A stretch of 64,000 bases of DNA, from contig CAMPET010000001.1 in assembly GCA_946803715.1 (NCBI GenBank), forward strand, positions 489,952 through 553,951, given 5' to 3'. Made by a program: the position numbers and the translations under genes. The notes beneath the pieces are model-generated. The model made no database searches. It had not been told where the DNA came from and saw only the letters and a list, made by a program, of their open reading frames with translations. The DNA is from Beroe ovata (lineage: Eukaryota; Ctenophora; Nuda; Beroida; Beroidae). Below, in pieces: positions 1 through 12,662 of the stretch (position 1 is its first letter; the number at the start of each line of letters is the position of its first letter).

Positions 1-3000
1 AAAATTCATAGCCTGGAATCAGTCAACCGTTACCGACTGCGCTCAGTTCTGATTTTAGCGTCTTATCTTTTCTTCTGGGTTCACTGAATTGCATGGCTTG
101 ATGAAGCAGTTTGACTGTGATCAATTACTTCAATCTCCACCAATAAACATATACCGTTCACATTTTCATGACTTTGCTGGTGATGGACAATCAGGAAAGT
201 GTCGATCGCTCCACCGATTTGCTCAATGCAATACCGTAGTTTCTAGTCACGAATTTGCAATCACCGAGAACTGTCATATTGTGAAAATTGCATACCAGCA
301 GCACTTCAAACCATGTCACTCACATATAAATCTACTATAGGTCTTAACGCCAACACATTATTTTTGTTCTTTCGAATCTGTTCCATCTATCTTGCACTTG
401 AAAGGTTGGGGAATTATAACTGAGATCTCTCGAGGACCTTAAGAGCGCTTCTCGTTCCCCCTTGTTTCGTTCTCCTTACACTCTTCATTAGGGAACACAT
501 CATCAGAAGTTGGAAAAGACCTTATTCAATATGGCGGTACGTATCCCAATGAAATTCATTCTATTCCTTAGCTTATTCTCCAGAAGAAAAGAACTGACGT
601 TTCTAGATAGTTACGATTGGAAATCTATATGTGATGTTTATAGGTCTCTGGAGCACACAGCTATTTTGTCGCTGTATGCGATGACTCTCGACCCAAACTA
701 TATGTATTGTAACTGCTGTTGGAGAATTAACATCTTAGCGCGGAGCCGCGTCTAGATCTCGTCTAAATATATTCTAGATCTTGTGATGTATAGGAGAATT
801 CTAAAGAGAGAAGTGTGTCGCTCCACTATCACACGGACTACCACATCAAGTGTCCCAGTGATATCAGTTCGGAATGATCATCACCATCTACTCATCTATC
901 ATCACCATGAATATCATCTCTTAGTAACGTCAATAACCGTCCATTGAAAATACAATGAGGCTGGTCCAGGGACAAGCAAAATCTGATTGGGTGCCAGATA
1001 GCATAAACCTGTTATAGTTATGGAGCTTTAATTGTGACCTCACATATAGCATAATTCTTCACGTCGAAGCATACATAATTTCTGTTGTTGATACTCAATG
1101 GAAACCATAAAAATACCACAATAGGTGGGTGAGGAAGTAGGACTGTGTTAAAAATACTATCTGAGTATCTGAATCTGTAATTTTTCCTCATTCTCCTTGC
1201 TTCTTCGCAGATAAAACTTATCGTGACTTTTTTTCTTCTTCTTCTCCATGATAACCTCCGCTCTGTATATACTGTATGTAACATTTTTCATTTTTTGGAT
1301 GCCGCAGCGGCTACGTGTTTTTGGTCTAAAAAATTACGGTTCAACTTCATGATAGGATTTCCGATCGCGATCACTCCTGCGATTCCACTAAGTGGTCTCA
1401 TGGCATTGGAGACACTCATATTCCCTCCAGTCTTCTGTCTGCCCTTGTCTTTACCCTGTCAGTACTATGTTGTTCCATACACGTTAGTTAGTGGTAAACC
1501 ATAGTGGCCACACGGAGAGGTATGACGTACCTTTCAAAATGAGAATTGTAAATAACTAATGAAAATTTATAAATATATTTTGGAAATTTATTAAGTTTCT
1601 TACAAGTCGGCAATATTTGAGTCGTTGTGCTGCCATATAAGTACCGTACCAGCCAGCGCATATGTGTTCTCCTGAAAAAGTTTTCATGTTTTGTGCTGAT
1701 AACAAAAACTTATGCCTCGGAAGATATGCAAATTTGCTCGTCGTGTAAATATAATTATGCCCTGCCCCCATGCAATTATGAAAAGAGAGTGTGTGTGTTT
1801 TGCCTAAATGCACCTGTTTAATTGTGCAATTAATGCCCATTAAACTGTGAAAGTTGGATTGCAGTGCAATTGTAACTTTTCCATGTGATGCGCATATATG
1901 TTTTATCTTGTTTTTCCCCTGTTACCATATTTATAAGTGAGATTTTCCACGCAAAACTCGACCAACTGAATATTACTGCTGTCTGCTCTCAGACTGCAAT
2001 GAATCTGGGTTAGTCAAGACACGCATGTGCATTCGGCATGGTCCCAATTCTTTTATGCCTTTCTTCCAACCCTAGTTCGCAGAAAGCTTCTTTCATAGAA
2101 CTAGGTAATGCATGTAAATCGAAAGGAACATGCTTTTGCTAATATAGAGGCTGTGTCGACAAAACCTTTAAAAAGTTGTATCAATCGACATAACCCCCGC
2201 AATATCTTGTATAAGTACGACAAGTTGCGAGCTATAATAACAAGGAAACTATAAACAGGCAAAACATTTGTCATTGGCAGAACTCGTTTGTAGAACATGT
2301 CTTCCCCTCTCCCAGAGCTACTGTCTGATGACAGAGGAAGTTTTAGCTGCGAAGTTGCCGTTGTTGATATATCTATGTGTTCCCGATAAAAGTCACCCAT
2401 ACTCGGAAAATATATAAAGCATGGCAAGGCCAGCGTGGTATTTTTATATACGGGCGCATGTGTCAAGTTGATGTTTGACATCTTGGCTCTTGCTCTTTCT
2501 CTCTCTCTCCTCTTTTTTCCGCGATGAAAAGTGTCAGAGTCACCCAGGCGTGTACCTTGTTTATATATCGCTGATACTTGAGTCTGAGAACAACTTCCCA
2601 GAACAATCGAAATATATAAATTGCAAATTTTCGCTGATGCTTATTCGAATTTGCCCGGTACGACTCTGATTGACGTGACATTTTCTTCGCACGTGACAAA
2701 AGTGACAGATTTGGTACTGTCACATTATATATTGCCATGGTAACTTGGTGTTTCATAAGTATCCGGCCAGCAGCCAAATAGTTGCGATTTATGTAAAGTT
2801 TGTTCGACAGTTAGTATCTTTGTTTATGTTGTAGTCCACAGCTTCGCATCCGAAACCAAAGTCCATTTATTGAGGGTTTGCCGATAATTGATACGCCCAT
2901 TGTGATTATTTCTAGTTCTGATGCACTTGCGATTTGGGCTGTATATTTCTTTAATGAGCTTTAGCATGTTATGTACATACCTACATACAAGCAATTATCT

Positions 3001-3409
3001 AATCGATACCATACTCAGTTTTCTGGATGAACCCTTTTTCGTTAGAATTCTCTCCGTAACAAGTTCATCTTGCATTTAATGTAGAACCTAAGTTTGTTTT
3101 CATATCATCAGCAAGATACCGTATGTGATCAGAGAGCGACGATCATGCCTCTGCAATGATCTAAGGATTCCACTACCCATCATCACATTTTATCAGATAC
3201 ACAAAAAACATAGTTCTTACAAGGAAACACACTCGGAGAGCGAAAAATCGTAACAAAGATTTGCAGATTCCTCATCATCTGAGAGCAGGGCCGGCAGCAT
3301 TCTAAATTACTCTTCATAAGCTTCAATTGAAGAAGGACTCTAACTCATCCTCATATAATCTCCTCTTCTCATCTCCCTCTCCTCCCCCTCTTTCCTGGTA
3401 TCAGACACT
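1..3409. other. No gene recognised (AT-rich)
   Basis: Only short chance frames on both strands. At 531-536 ATGGCG is followed directly by GTACGT, so a two-codon phase-0 first exon is conceivable but unsupported. Confidence 0.6.
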
Positions 3410-3460
3410 ATGAATTCGAGTTACAAGCCAACGCTAGACATTCTCAGTTGTGCGAGAGCG
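3410..3460 (+). CDS. Candidate first exon 1 (17 codons, phase-0 donor)
   Basis: ATG opens a 17-codon frame, MNSSYKPTLDILSCARA, that ends exactly at a GCG/GTGAGT donor in phase 0. A pyrimidine-rich tract precedes it. It has no recognisable domain. It could supply an alternative N terminus to the K2P channel, whose acceptor at 26508 also takes phase 0. This is inference; short ATG-to-donor frames arise by chance. Confidence 0.25.
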
Positions 3461-3540
3461 GTGAGTTTTTGTGAAAAATGCGTGAAATGTTTCGCTCACA
3501 GGTATGATGATAGTTGTCTTATCAGTTTCGTCTGGGCCGT

Positions 3541-3549
3541 GTGTGTGTG

Positions 3550-3580
<31 letters not shown>

Positions 3581-3618
3581 NGTACTGTGTGTGTGTACTG
3601 TGTGTACTGTGTGTATGA
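3541..3618 (+). repeat. (GT)n microsatellite with TACTGTG interruptions
   Basis: GT repeat interrupted three times by GTACTGTGTG, with one undetermined base at 3581. Confidence 0.95.
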
Positions 3619-4737
3619 TTCTTGGAAGGTCACCTGTGTGCGATTCTGAGGTTTTGACAAGGGTTCTAGGATGAATCAGGATACAAGTGCAATTAGACGC
3701 TCTCATTTCAAGTGAAATGGTAGCAGGTAGGTGCTTCACTGCAATCGAGCTTTTTATCTCATATCTCCTCCTCGATAATAACATGAATCATCGATTACAA
3801 TGACACATTTGCTAGCTAAGTCACTAGATTGTAATGTAATTGTTGCTAACTAAGTCACTAGTTAGGACCCTCCTCTAGGGTAAATAGTTATTGTAAGGAT
3901 TAGTAAGTATTGGAACTGTCACTACTTTACAATGATTCCTTGTCAACGTCAATGAATAATGAATATATCAATATGCATCATAGGGAAACCTGTATATGAA
4001 AAGCTGCCACAGTTACTAAGACGCTGGACACTTGGGTGAAGACATTTTTGTGAACTTCATCAATCGGAATGGGAACATTCGAACTTGTAAAATATGTTTA
4101 CATGGGCATCCAATTTTGGACATTGGAGGAGCTGCAAAAGACATGAACCACCCTGACCATGAACCAGTCGTTAACAATCGTTGAATGGTTCAATGAGATG
4201 TGTAAAACCTCATTGGTGATACTTTTATGTGCCACCCTGACAAAAAGATAGATACCCTGTTACCATAGCAACAGCAAGATGTCAAGTCGAGAACTCGTCC
4301 TGTTTCCATTTAGGTGAGACTGAGAGGAGTCAACAACAACAACAATTGCATCAATTACTCACCGGCCTTGAACTCCAATTAACACCAAAGAAAAGTTCAC
4401 CTAGCTCCACACTTTTTCTAGTTTTATAGGAATTGGAAATTACCTAATCGAGACAGGCCGTGCTGGCCGCTGGTAATATATAAGAACAGTGAACAATGTT
4501 TTGTCCAGAATAAATGCAGGGTTCAGGGAATGTTTCAGGGTCAGAAGTTCCTTAGAACCAGGAAATTTTAAGGATTCTAGTTTCTTGCGGTCAATGCATG
4601 GCTATAGGAATCAATGTCGTCATGTAATTGATTCAACGATCCTATCAATCGAATGGTCTGCCTCTTCTGTGGAACTGTGGAAGTATATCTGGCTGGTAAC
4701 ATCTGTAACTTGTACCATTGTGTGATTGTATCCGTCA

Positions 4738-4793
4738 TGTGTCATGTGTCATGTGTGTGTGTGTGTGTGTGTGGGTGTGTATGTGGGTGTGTC
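4738..4793 (+). repeat. (GT)n microsatellite
   Basis: Three CATGTGT units lead into a GT tract with a GGGTGTGTATGTGGGTGTG tail. Confidence 0.95.
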
Positions 4794-7050
4794 AATCACA
4801 TAGTCTTGATACCAACACTAGTATTAGTAGCCTGGAGTATTCTCCATTTGAATCTCTCCATTTGTATCAAGTGTCAAGTCTTCAGTAGTCTTGGTGAGTT
4901 CATCAGGTGAATCTATTGAACTTAGTAAGTTCTATAAATTAACGTGACAAATATAACTGCTGCATTCAATATTCTCATTGTCATTTATCGTCATCACTTC
5001 ATGTGGAAGTCACGTCCGAAGCATCCTCCCCTACCGATATAATACCCTCCTCTCATGTCGAGAATATATAACTGCATTTTCACAGTTTATCCCACCTGAT
5101 AGGAGTTAATTCACAAATATTTGCACTAAAATTACCCCTTAATGGCCTGTTATTAATTGGACAATTTCCTAAATGAGCCGTTAATTGATGTCCAATTTAT
5201 TGTCTGCGTGTGATGGTAGTAGGGGGATTCAAATGCTGATATAGTGAACACTAAAGTAGTAATATGAAAATACATTAGCTGAAATAGATAGGAGGTATGA
5301 ATGATAGTGAGAAATCGGTTCAGGTACAAATCCAAGTCATTAAAACTGAGATTTTCCGCATAAGCAGTGAAGCAAGATGGGATTCCAAATTCTGAACAGA
5401 TAGAATCCAAGTGACACCCTTCGTGTTCTGTTCTACACGACATTGTAACTCTGACATTCAGCCGATGCAGTGAATAGACTGGTTAAGGTGTCAATCAATT
5501 GAAACTGGACCAGTTAAATCGGAAATTTCAAATTACTTTGGCTGCATACAGATTTTCCATCACGTATGCAATATATTCTAACCCATGTTACTGCTATTGT
5601 CAAAACTGTAATTTGACAGTTTTTCATTTCTTCTTGAACCACTTAACTTTTGCTTCAGTTATCGACATCAGCAATTATGATCAGATCACAATAAAAAACG
5701 CACCAAGATCTCCACTTCACTCCACTTTATTTCATCCTCATCTATCATCTGAGTTATGACGTTCCTCCTAAATCCTCCCTCCCAATATCCGGGTACCAGC
5801 AACACCCAGTACCAGTCTACATAATATTCTGCTGATGACATTTGGCATATCTCTGTCGGAGCCATAAATCTCCGATATGACCAAATGTCATGATCTTCCT
5901 AAAACTGTCCGTGAAATTGATTTTAAGACCGGTTTCAAGCTTGCATATAATACAAACATATGTTAAACACGCGCATATGTTCGGGCATATGGTATGGGGA
6001 AGCACCCAAGACGGTCTGAAGTTGACATTAGTTAAGGTTGGGTCAGGTGGAACGAAATATGATATCACTGAAAATGTAAAACAGCTCCAAGACGCGCATG
6101 TCACATACTATGATATTTGTCACGCGAGTCTTCATGCGAGACTATGGGAAACTCAGGCTGATATGTTATTCGAGACTAAGACTAGAGCATACTCATGTTG
6201 TTGGGGGTTTTCAAATCTTGTCTCGGAAAGAGAAAGTTATCATGATGAAATATACCGCGAGTAGTCCATTGGGAAAACATTTTCATAAGTGCATCATTTC
6301 CTCTTTGACGGCTACTTGAAACGCGATAGTATCCCAGGAGCTTCTACAACGTCAATCATAGGGTAAGTTTATCCAGATCCACATGATTTTCAAACCAAAT
6401 AATGGATGGACGGCACCATTTTTCACCCAAATTTCGGCCCTCTAAACACCCCTATAGTTCGTGATTCGACGATTACACTAATTTTATGATCAACAACTGT
6501 ATATTTTACTCTATGGTGGTCTCAAGTATATGGCTTGTGATTAATTGCGCCCTATACTCCTGTGCGGTTGATATCGATCATCTTATCACGATTCGAGCTC
6601 TAATTCACCACTATATTGCTTCCCATACCGTCATTCAAGTTGATAGAGCAAATCTCCGAAAATTACCCCCCGCGCTACAACATTACACGTTTCAAATTGT
6701 ATATTCCTCAGAAATATTCCCGACCTTTACACAGGATGGATCTGCTGCATTTCCTTGTTGAAACATAAACATTTAACAACCATATATATTGTGCTTATTA
6801 CTCTGTTATCACCTCACTTCCTCACGCCACAAGATCAAGGTCTGGATGTTGAGCCAGGCGTGACTTACTCGAATTTTTTTCGGAAAAAGGCGTGATATTC
6901 TTAGTCGTGAAACCTGTTGTACGATCAGTATATGAAACATGTCAAATATTCATGCCGTGTATCACACATTTCTCCATGGAGAGACATAAATATAGATCTC
7001 GCTCTAAATATGATTGTCTCGAATCGAGCTTCTCGACGCAAGAAAAAGAC

Positions 7051-7230
7051 ATGGCATTCAAAGAAGATGGCAGGTCTCAAAATCGTACTCTACGACATGT
7101 CTCGGTGGGGTTGGACCGTCATGTACTCTCGGGACCCCCTGTTGGGTTGGACCACCAGAAGGGGGAAGGAGGGGACCAGTTGATGCCCCACGAGGAAATG
7201 TCATGTGACCCAGCAGAGGAGTTGGAATCG
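7051..7230 (+). CDS. Candidate first exon 2 (60 codons, phase-0 donor)
   Basis: ATG opens MAFKEDGRSQNRTLRHVSVG and stays open for 60 codons, ending in acidic CDPAEELES exactly at a TCG/GTAAGT consensus donor in phase 0. The stretch is clearly richer in GC than its surroundings. It shares the DNA string GGGGTTGGACCG and a GGGACCCC-CTG block with the candidate exon at 11706, which suggests related exons. No domain is recognised; the protein is polar and would be cytosolic. The partner gene is unproven, and the K2P channel downstream on the same strand is the only visible candidate. Confidence 0.35.
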
Positions 7231-7300
7231 GTAAGTGGGGTGATCAGGTGTGGGGTGATCAGGTGTGGGGTGATCAGGTGTGGGGTGATTAGGAATGGGG
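7231..7300 (+). repeat. 15-bp tandem repeat directly after the donor of candidate exon 2
   Basis: About four copies of GGGGTGATCAGGTGT (the last one degenerate) lie immediately after the GTAAGT. The array therefore begins within the first ten bases of the putative intron. Confidence 0.9.
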
Positions 7301-10300
7301 TGGAGTGAGGGGTTTGGATTGGATGTAGTGTGAGTTGGGTAGTGATAGTGGGTGAGGCTTAAGTACCTAATGATTATGTTCCGTCAACTGTTTGGTACTC
7401 AGGTGCTTTCCAACCCTTCTAATCCTGCGATTCGTGATAAACAAATCCTTTGCCTAGGACACTTAAGACCGTGATATTTGAGGTTTATATATCTGACATG
7501 GTAGATACGTATTAAACTGGCAAGCGTCACAGATCAGATAGACTGAATGGTAGAACCAATATGAATATTATGCGAATATTTAAACGCTCTCCTCATACTG
7601 AAACGGGTTGTAATGAACCACTGAAATGCAATAACTTTATGGCTATCATGGTCCTTATATATCTTGTGATGTGCTTGTATCGGGCTCATATGTGTTTATA
7701 TTACACTCCATCTGGCGCATATTTCGACTGGTAAATGCAAGTTTTTCGAGGGGTAAATGGGCCGGACGTATCTCTTTCAAAACCTCTTTCAAAAGACGTA
7801 CTATAAAACACGCATACCTTTTCGTGAACTGTTTCATGCAGTTACTCTTTCCCCTCAGAGAGTTCTTCCTCTCTTCTCCCCTTCCAAACTCTTCTCCTCT
7901 CCTTATTTCAGGAACTCTGGATTAAAACTGGTAGTACCACTACTAAACCTATATGAACCATGTTATTACGTGAACCATGAATGTTAGTTGAGTATGCACG
8001 GCACACTCCCATCCATTTATAACCGATATATACATCACTCATTATTAGTTTAGTATATTCATAAAATATGCAGAGATTCAACGATCTGTGACATATATAA
8101 CCCTTATAAAGGCTTAGACATTACCATATATGGGCATGGGTATTACCATATTTGGTATTATTAGTGGGAATTTCCCCACCCTGGGAGATGGTAGACACTG
8201 CCATTCTCTGTGCAGTGCAGCAGTCCTATCCCATCCACGGATTACATGTTTGACTCTTGTCTTGTAGTGCTCTGCAGGATAGGGTTGACTGCCCAGTGCC
8301 CTTGAGACCAAGAGTATCATTCGTGCGGAAAGTAGGTTTTCACCAAAGTATCAAACACCGATCAGAATTCAGATCTAACTTTAAGTTTCCTAGACCGGTT
8401 GGGCCAGATAGATGGATGCCAATTATACCAGGGAGCTCTGACACACTGTCTGTACTATAATAAACAAATTGATATCACAGCCATGTATGAACGCGGCATG
8501 ATAACAGTCCAGGTGGTTGGTACTAGTAATTGACAGCCCAATTATAAAACCCCAAACGCCGTGCACACTTCTCCTCCATTTCAGGGGTATATCGGGTGTC
8601 AAAATTCTGTATAACTTCAGCACTATTCACTATTCTCGACTATTAATGCAGCATTTTAACTTCTCCAAAGTTGGGTCAATATTATATCAACGTGTTCAAC
8701 GTTTACTTTGGTTGCCAATATAATGGGGAAAGGTGCTGAAATGGGAGCTATTTGTGTTTGAGTCATTTTGAAGTGATTTGATTTCTTGTCGACTTCCTCT
8801 CAATTTCTTCTGGTATCTTGAAATCTTTCTTGAAAACTTTGTTGCATCTAATTTGATTCCATTGTGCAAGAGTTGGATCACATCATCAACTAGTTATGAC
8901 AAAGAAAAAAATATAGAGCTTGGTTGAGAGTCCCTTGTTATAAGTTAGCAGTTTTTCTCAAGAAGTGTCCTTTTCTCAAATTTGATTAGCTGCAAATAAC
9001 TGTTTTGGAAATGCAATTCTGGTCACTAGTTTCTGCCGATGAGAGAGACTTATTTCTTCCCCTATCGACTGCTCTTCTTCGCCTGTCAGTCTGAAACCGT
9101 CTTACCTCAGAAGCCATCATACAATTGTGACAGTTCCGACCCTCTTGCTTTTCTTGCAATTTCCATTCACAATTGCTGTCAGAGCATGAGTTGCTCTCTC
9201 CTCCCCACATTAGAAAATAGTGTTTATCTCTCGACATCACTTAGGGTTTGACAAAAGGTAATGGGCATGAGCTCAACTGGCAAATGCAGCGGTTTCCTAA
9301 CCATGATGTGTTTCTATGAATATATATGGAGTTACATATGCCTCAGTGCTTGAGCTTAGGGTGTGCTCTTGTCTGGAACTATCTTTATCGTATGTTTTGT
9401 TGATATCTTCATTTAGATAATGGATCCATTGAGGTGACCATTGAATCGGTCATGAATGACATATAGCAGGAATGTATAAGTTCTTCCAGACTATTATATG
9501 GTGTAGTTCAATGATTCTTCTGACCAATCTGAAAGCGATATACATAGCAGTTACAGAGTCTAGAATATACTCCAAACCAAAATACGAGAGGTTAACATAA
9601 GTTTAGAATGATAACTGCCTAACCTTATCCCTGATTTATTGATGATTATCATTTCTATAAGATTAAGCACAGTCATTACTTATATCATTCCTGCATGGAG
9701 TGATGCATCCAAGCCATACCAAGAACTGATTTAGACAGATAAGCTGATAAATAAACAATCTAAAATATGGAAATGGGAACCTCGGAAAGTTATCATATTA
9801 TAACCTCTGCTTATATTCATCACAAGAAACGGAATGATCTTCTCCTAAACGAGCTTATCAGAGTGTGCATATGAGCTAAGCTGCACAGCTGTTAGCGTGC
9901 CTGATGATCGATCATTGATCCATCTCTCTTGCCACTTTTGTTGTAACATTTATATCTATCCGACAAATATTATGCGAATATATCTCTATTTGGTGCCATA
10001 ATTGCTCTCAATTTACAATTTATGTACAGCTCTCAACTGTTATTGCTGTTAATAAAGTTCATTAAACCAGCACATGTCTTATTATGTCCTAATTGACCTC
10101 AAATGACACGAAAACAGATTTATTCATCATCTAAGCATTGCATTTTTACCGAGAGCTGAGGTCGTTTTCTAGTTTTTGCTAAGGCTATCATATAGGCTAA
10201 ACATAGATTCAAATTCAATCGATCTTATAGGAAATTATATTTTTACCATCCAATGCAAAATCCAGCAACCATGATTTATGGATGTATCAACTCTTTCATT

Positions 10301-11705
10301 TTCTAGTATCAACTCTTTCATCTTCTAGCATGAAATGCCTGCTATTAACACCAATTCCACTCTGAAGATACTGGTTAAGTATGACGTAGTTCTGTAAATC
10401 TGCTTAGAGGGCTCTAAAGAGAGATAATTGCTGATAATGGTAATTGATAGGTCCCAGGCGTCACGGGGGATTTGAGTTACACTTCCCTCTCTCACTTGCC
10501 TGATCAATATATGATGAGCCATAAATTTTGAAATAAGAATGCAGTAGGTAAGGACATTTTCATCTATAGATTCTTTCCTCTTTCTTTATACGTGATTCTG
10601 CCCGCCAGTTTTCCAATGAATCTGGCTCCCGAGTCCAAAATATACATCTTCATTTATTTGGATAATCAAGGTTAAAGAAAATATTCCCCAAAGTTAAATA
10701 ATTTTTCTCCAAAGTCCCTCATTAATTTGCGTTATAGTTATTGATATTACTCCAAGGAGCTTATATCATAGACAATGATCATTTCACAATGACCATCAAT
10801 CATATTCTTGAAGCTTCTACCAGGGTAGTAAATTATCACTGTAAAGATTTGGGATTAAATTATTCGTCATACTAGTTTGTGTGTTTGTGTGTTTGTGTGG
10901 TTTCGTGTGTGTGAGAGTGGGTGTAATATCGATGATTAATAATGATCGGATGAATTATGATGAGGAGTCCTCGACATAATAATTTATCCTATCATGGATT
11001 CGCACTCTTTGAAGGGGCATACTAATATTCCCCTCGATTATAATCATCTAGGTAAATGTCGGTCCCTCTCAAACTTTATGCATCACGTTCCGGGATATTT
11101 GAACCCATGACATTTTGAACCGGTTATACCCAGGATCTCTCATATCTCCCCCCTCTCTCCTTCTCTCTCTGGTGTTGACCGTTCTCATTATTATCGGCAG
11201 CACCATATCATGGTAAACCATACTAGTGTGATGATTGATGAGTGTGTGTGTCTGAGTGAATAGTTATCTATACTATTCTTGAGCAATGAGCACATGACCC
11301 CACACCCTTCTTGATCAGCCTCTGATTGATATCTACTTGTTGTGATAGTGACAATAATGAGGGTCTGATGCACTTCATGCTTGTGTGCGACATGCCCATT
11401 GAGCCTAGTGTGGGCACGGTCTACCGCAGATATACTAGCTTTGTTAGGTTTTCAGCCGTTTCAAATCCGATTCATGTCTCGTGGTTTTTCAAGTCCCCGG
11501 TTTTTCTCAGGGTTATAAGTGTTCTGTGAACTGTTTCTGTACGTTGTGAAATGTAAATATTACACCATCTGCTGTTGCCAGTCTAGAGTTAGCTATAACC
11601 ATGATATGTTTCCACACACACAGACTTCTCGTTTTTGTCTTGATTGTGTCATAGTTGTTGTTTTTGACATCTCTCGAACTTCTCCCTCCGCAAGAAACTC
11701 CAATC
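7301..11705. other. No gene recognised
   Basis: AT-rich, with only the dispersed repeat at 8135 and a short GT/TTTGTG tract at about 10877-10925. No convincing exon. Confidence 0.6.
8135..8172 (+). repeat. Dispersed repeat fragment (copy 1)
   Basis: The stretch TATTACCATATTTGGTATTATTAGTGGGAA closely matches TATACCCATATTTGGTCTAATTAGTGGGGA at about 61979-62008. Both are followed by a GG-rich segment containing GGTAG. This suggests two old copies of one interspersed element. Confidence 0.5.
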
Positions 11706-11801
11706 ATGATGGCTGATGACTCACCTGCAACCTACTCTGACCTAAAGAATGAATCTCACGGGGTTGGACCGAATGGGGACCCCACTGGTGATGACCCAGA
11801 G
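11706..11801 (+). CDS. Candidate first exon 3 (32 codons, phase-0 donor)
   Basis: Two adjacent ATGs open MMADDSPATYSDLKNESHGV, which continues to GDPTGDDPE and ends at GAG/GTAAAA in phase 0. The 32 codons are acidic and hydrophilic, like a channel N terminus. It shares sequence with the candidate at 7051, and its SHGV string recalls SHGVKGE in the candidate at 21090. No domain is recognised. Confidence 0.35.
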
Positions 11802-12593
11802 GTAAAATGACTTGCCACTTAGATGACATTTTGCCTTGTGAAAGCGCCACTTTTTGTGACACTGTACAAAACACATATTCACAGAAAGAAGGGATGAATT
11901 GTGACATATATTTTGTAAGTATGTCACAGTTGTAATCAACTTGTCATTTGAATCAGCTGTTGTTACAACATTGAATACTGAATAGATAATAATCACATAT
12001 ATAGCGAAAGGTGAGTTATCATAAGAACCAGGTTTCTGTCGACTCATTACTCTGGTAGGTATATTCTAGCCTTCACTCTACTGTAAGCGTAACATATGCA
12101 CGAGCTTGCTAAACTTGTAAATTATAATGTTGTAGCCCCCTCCTAGTTACTAGAATTAAGTAGTGGCATATGTTGGTCTATAGGAGGGGTCTATAGATGG
12201 GTCATGTGAGTTGTTACCAGTTATTGAGCCTATTATGATGATGCCTGCATATACTGTTCAACAGCATAAACTAGCTTACATAGCAGCCCCAGCTACGTAC
12301 CAACTATCAATCAAGTCCCCTCATTTATTTTATATATAGTCACCTTACGAAGAGCTTGATAACCAACAATATAATGATACTTTTCGACTTGATTGTGCTA
12401 TGTAAACCATTCAGAGTCCATAATTGTTATGCTGAAAGGGTTACCATAGCACCCACTTTATTAGGGTCACTTCAAGACCAGCTCTACTATAGCGTCACGT
12501 TATTGTCCTTTGTTTCATATTTCTTGACGGGTTGTCGGGTTGATAGGAACAAACATTTTTTTTCTGTGATAATATTTTTCTCAAATTTGGCAC

Positions 12594-12662
12594 ATGATTG
12601 AGTCCGTGGAACGTGATCCGATTGCAGAGCAGCTTTCCTTTGGATCGGATGAGGAAAGAGGA
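12594..12662 (+). CDS. Candidate first exon 4 (23 codons, phase-0 donor)
   Basis: ATG opens MIESVERDPIAEQLSFGSDE and then ERG, meeting a GGA/GTAAGT donor in phase 0. The composition is acidic and polar. As an alternative, the AG at 12599-12600 could act as an acceptor, making this an internal exon beginning SVERDP. No homology is recognised. Confidence 0.35.

Larger units (their letters stand above)
3461..7050. other. No gene recognised
   Basis: AT-rich. It contains a repeated GCTARCTAAGTCACTAG pair at 3811-3866 and the GT tract at 4738. The longest frame (124 codons from 5890) has no family features. Confidence 0.6.
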
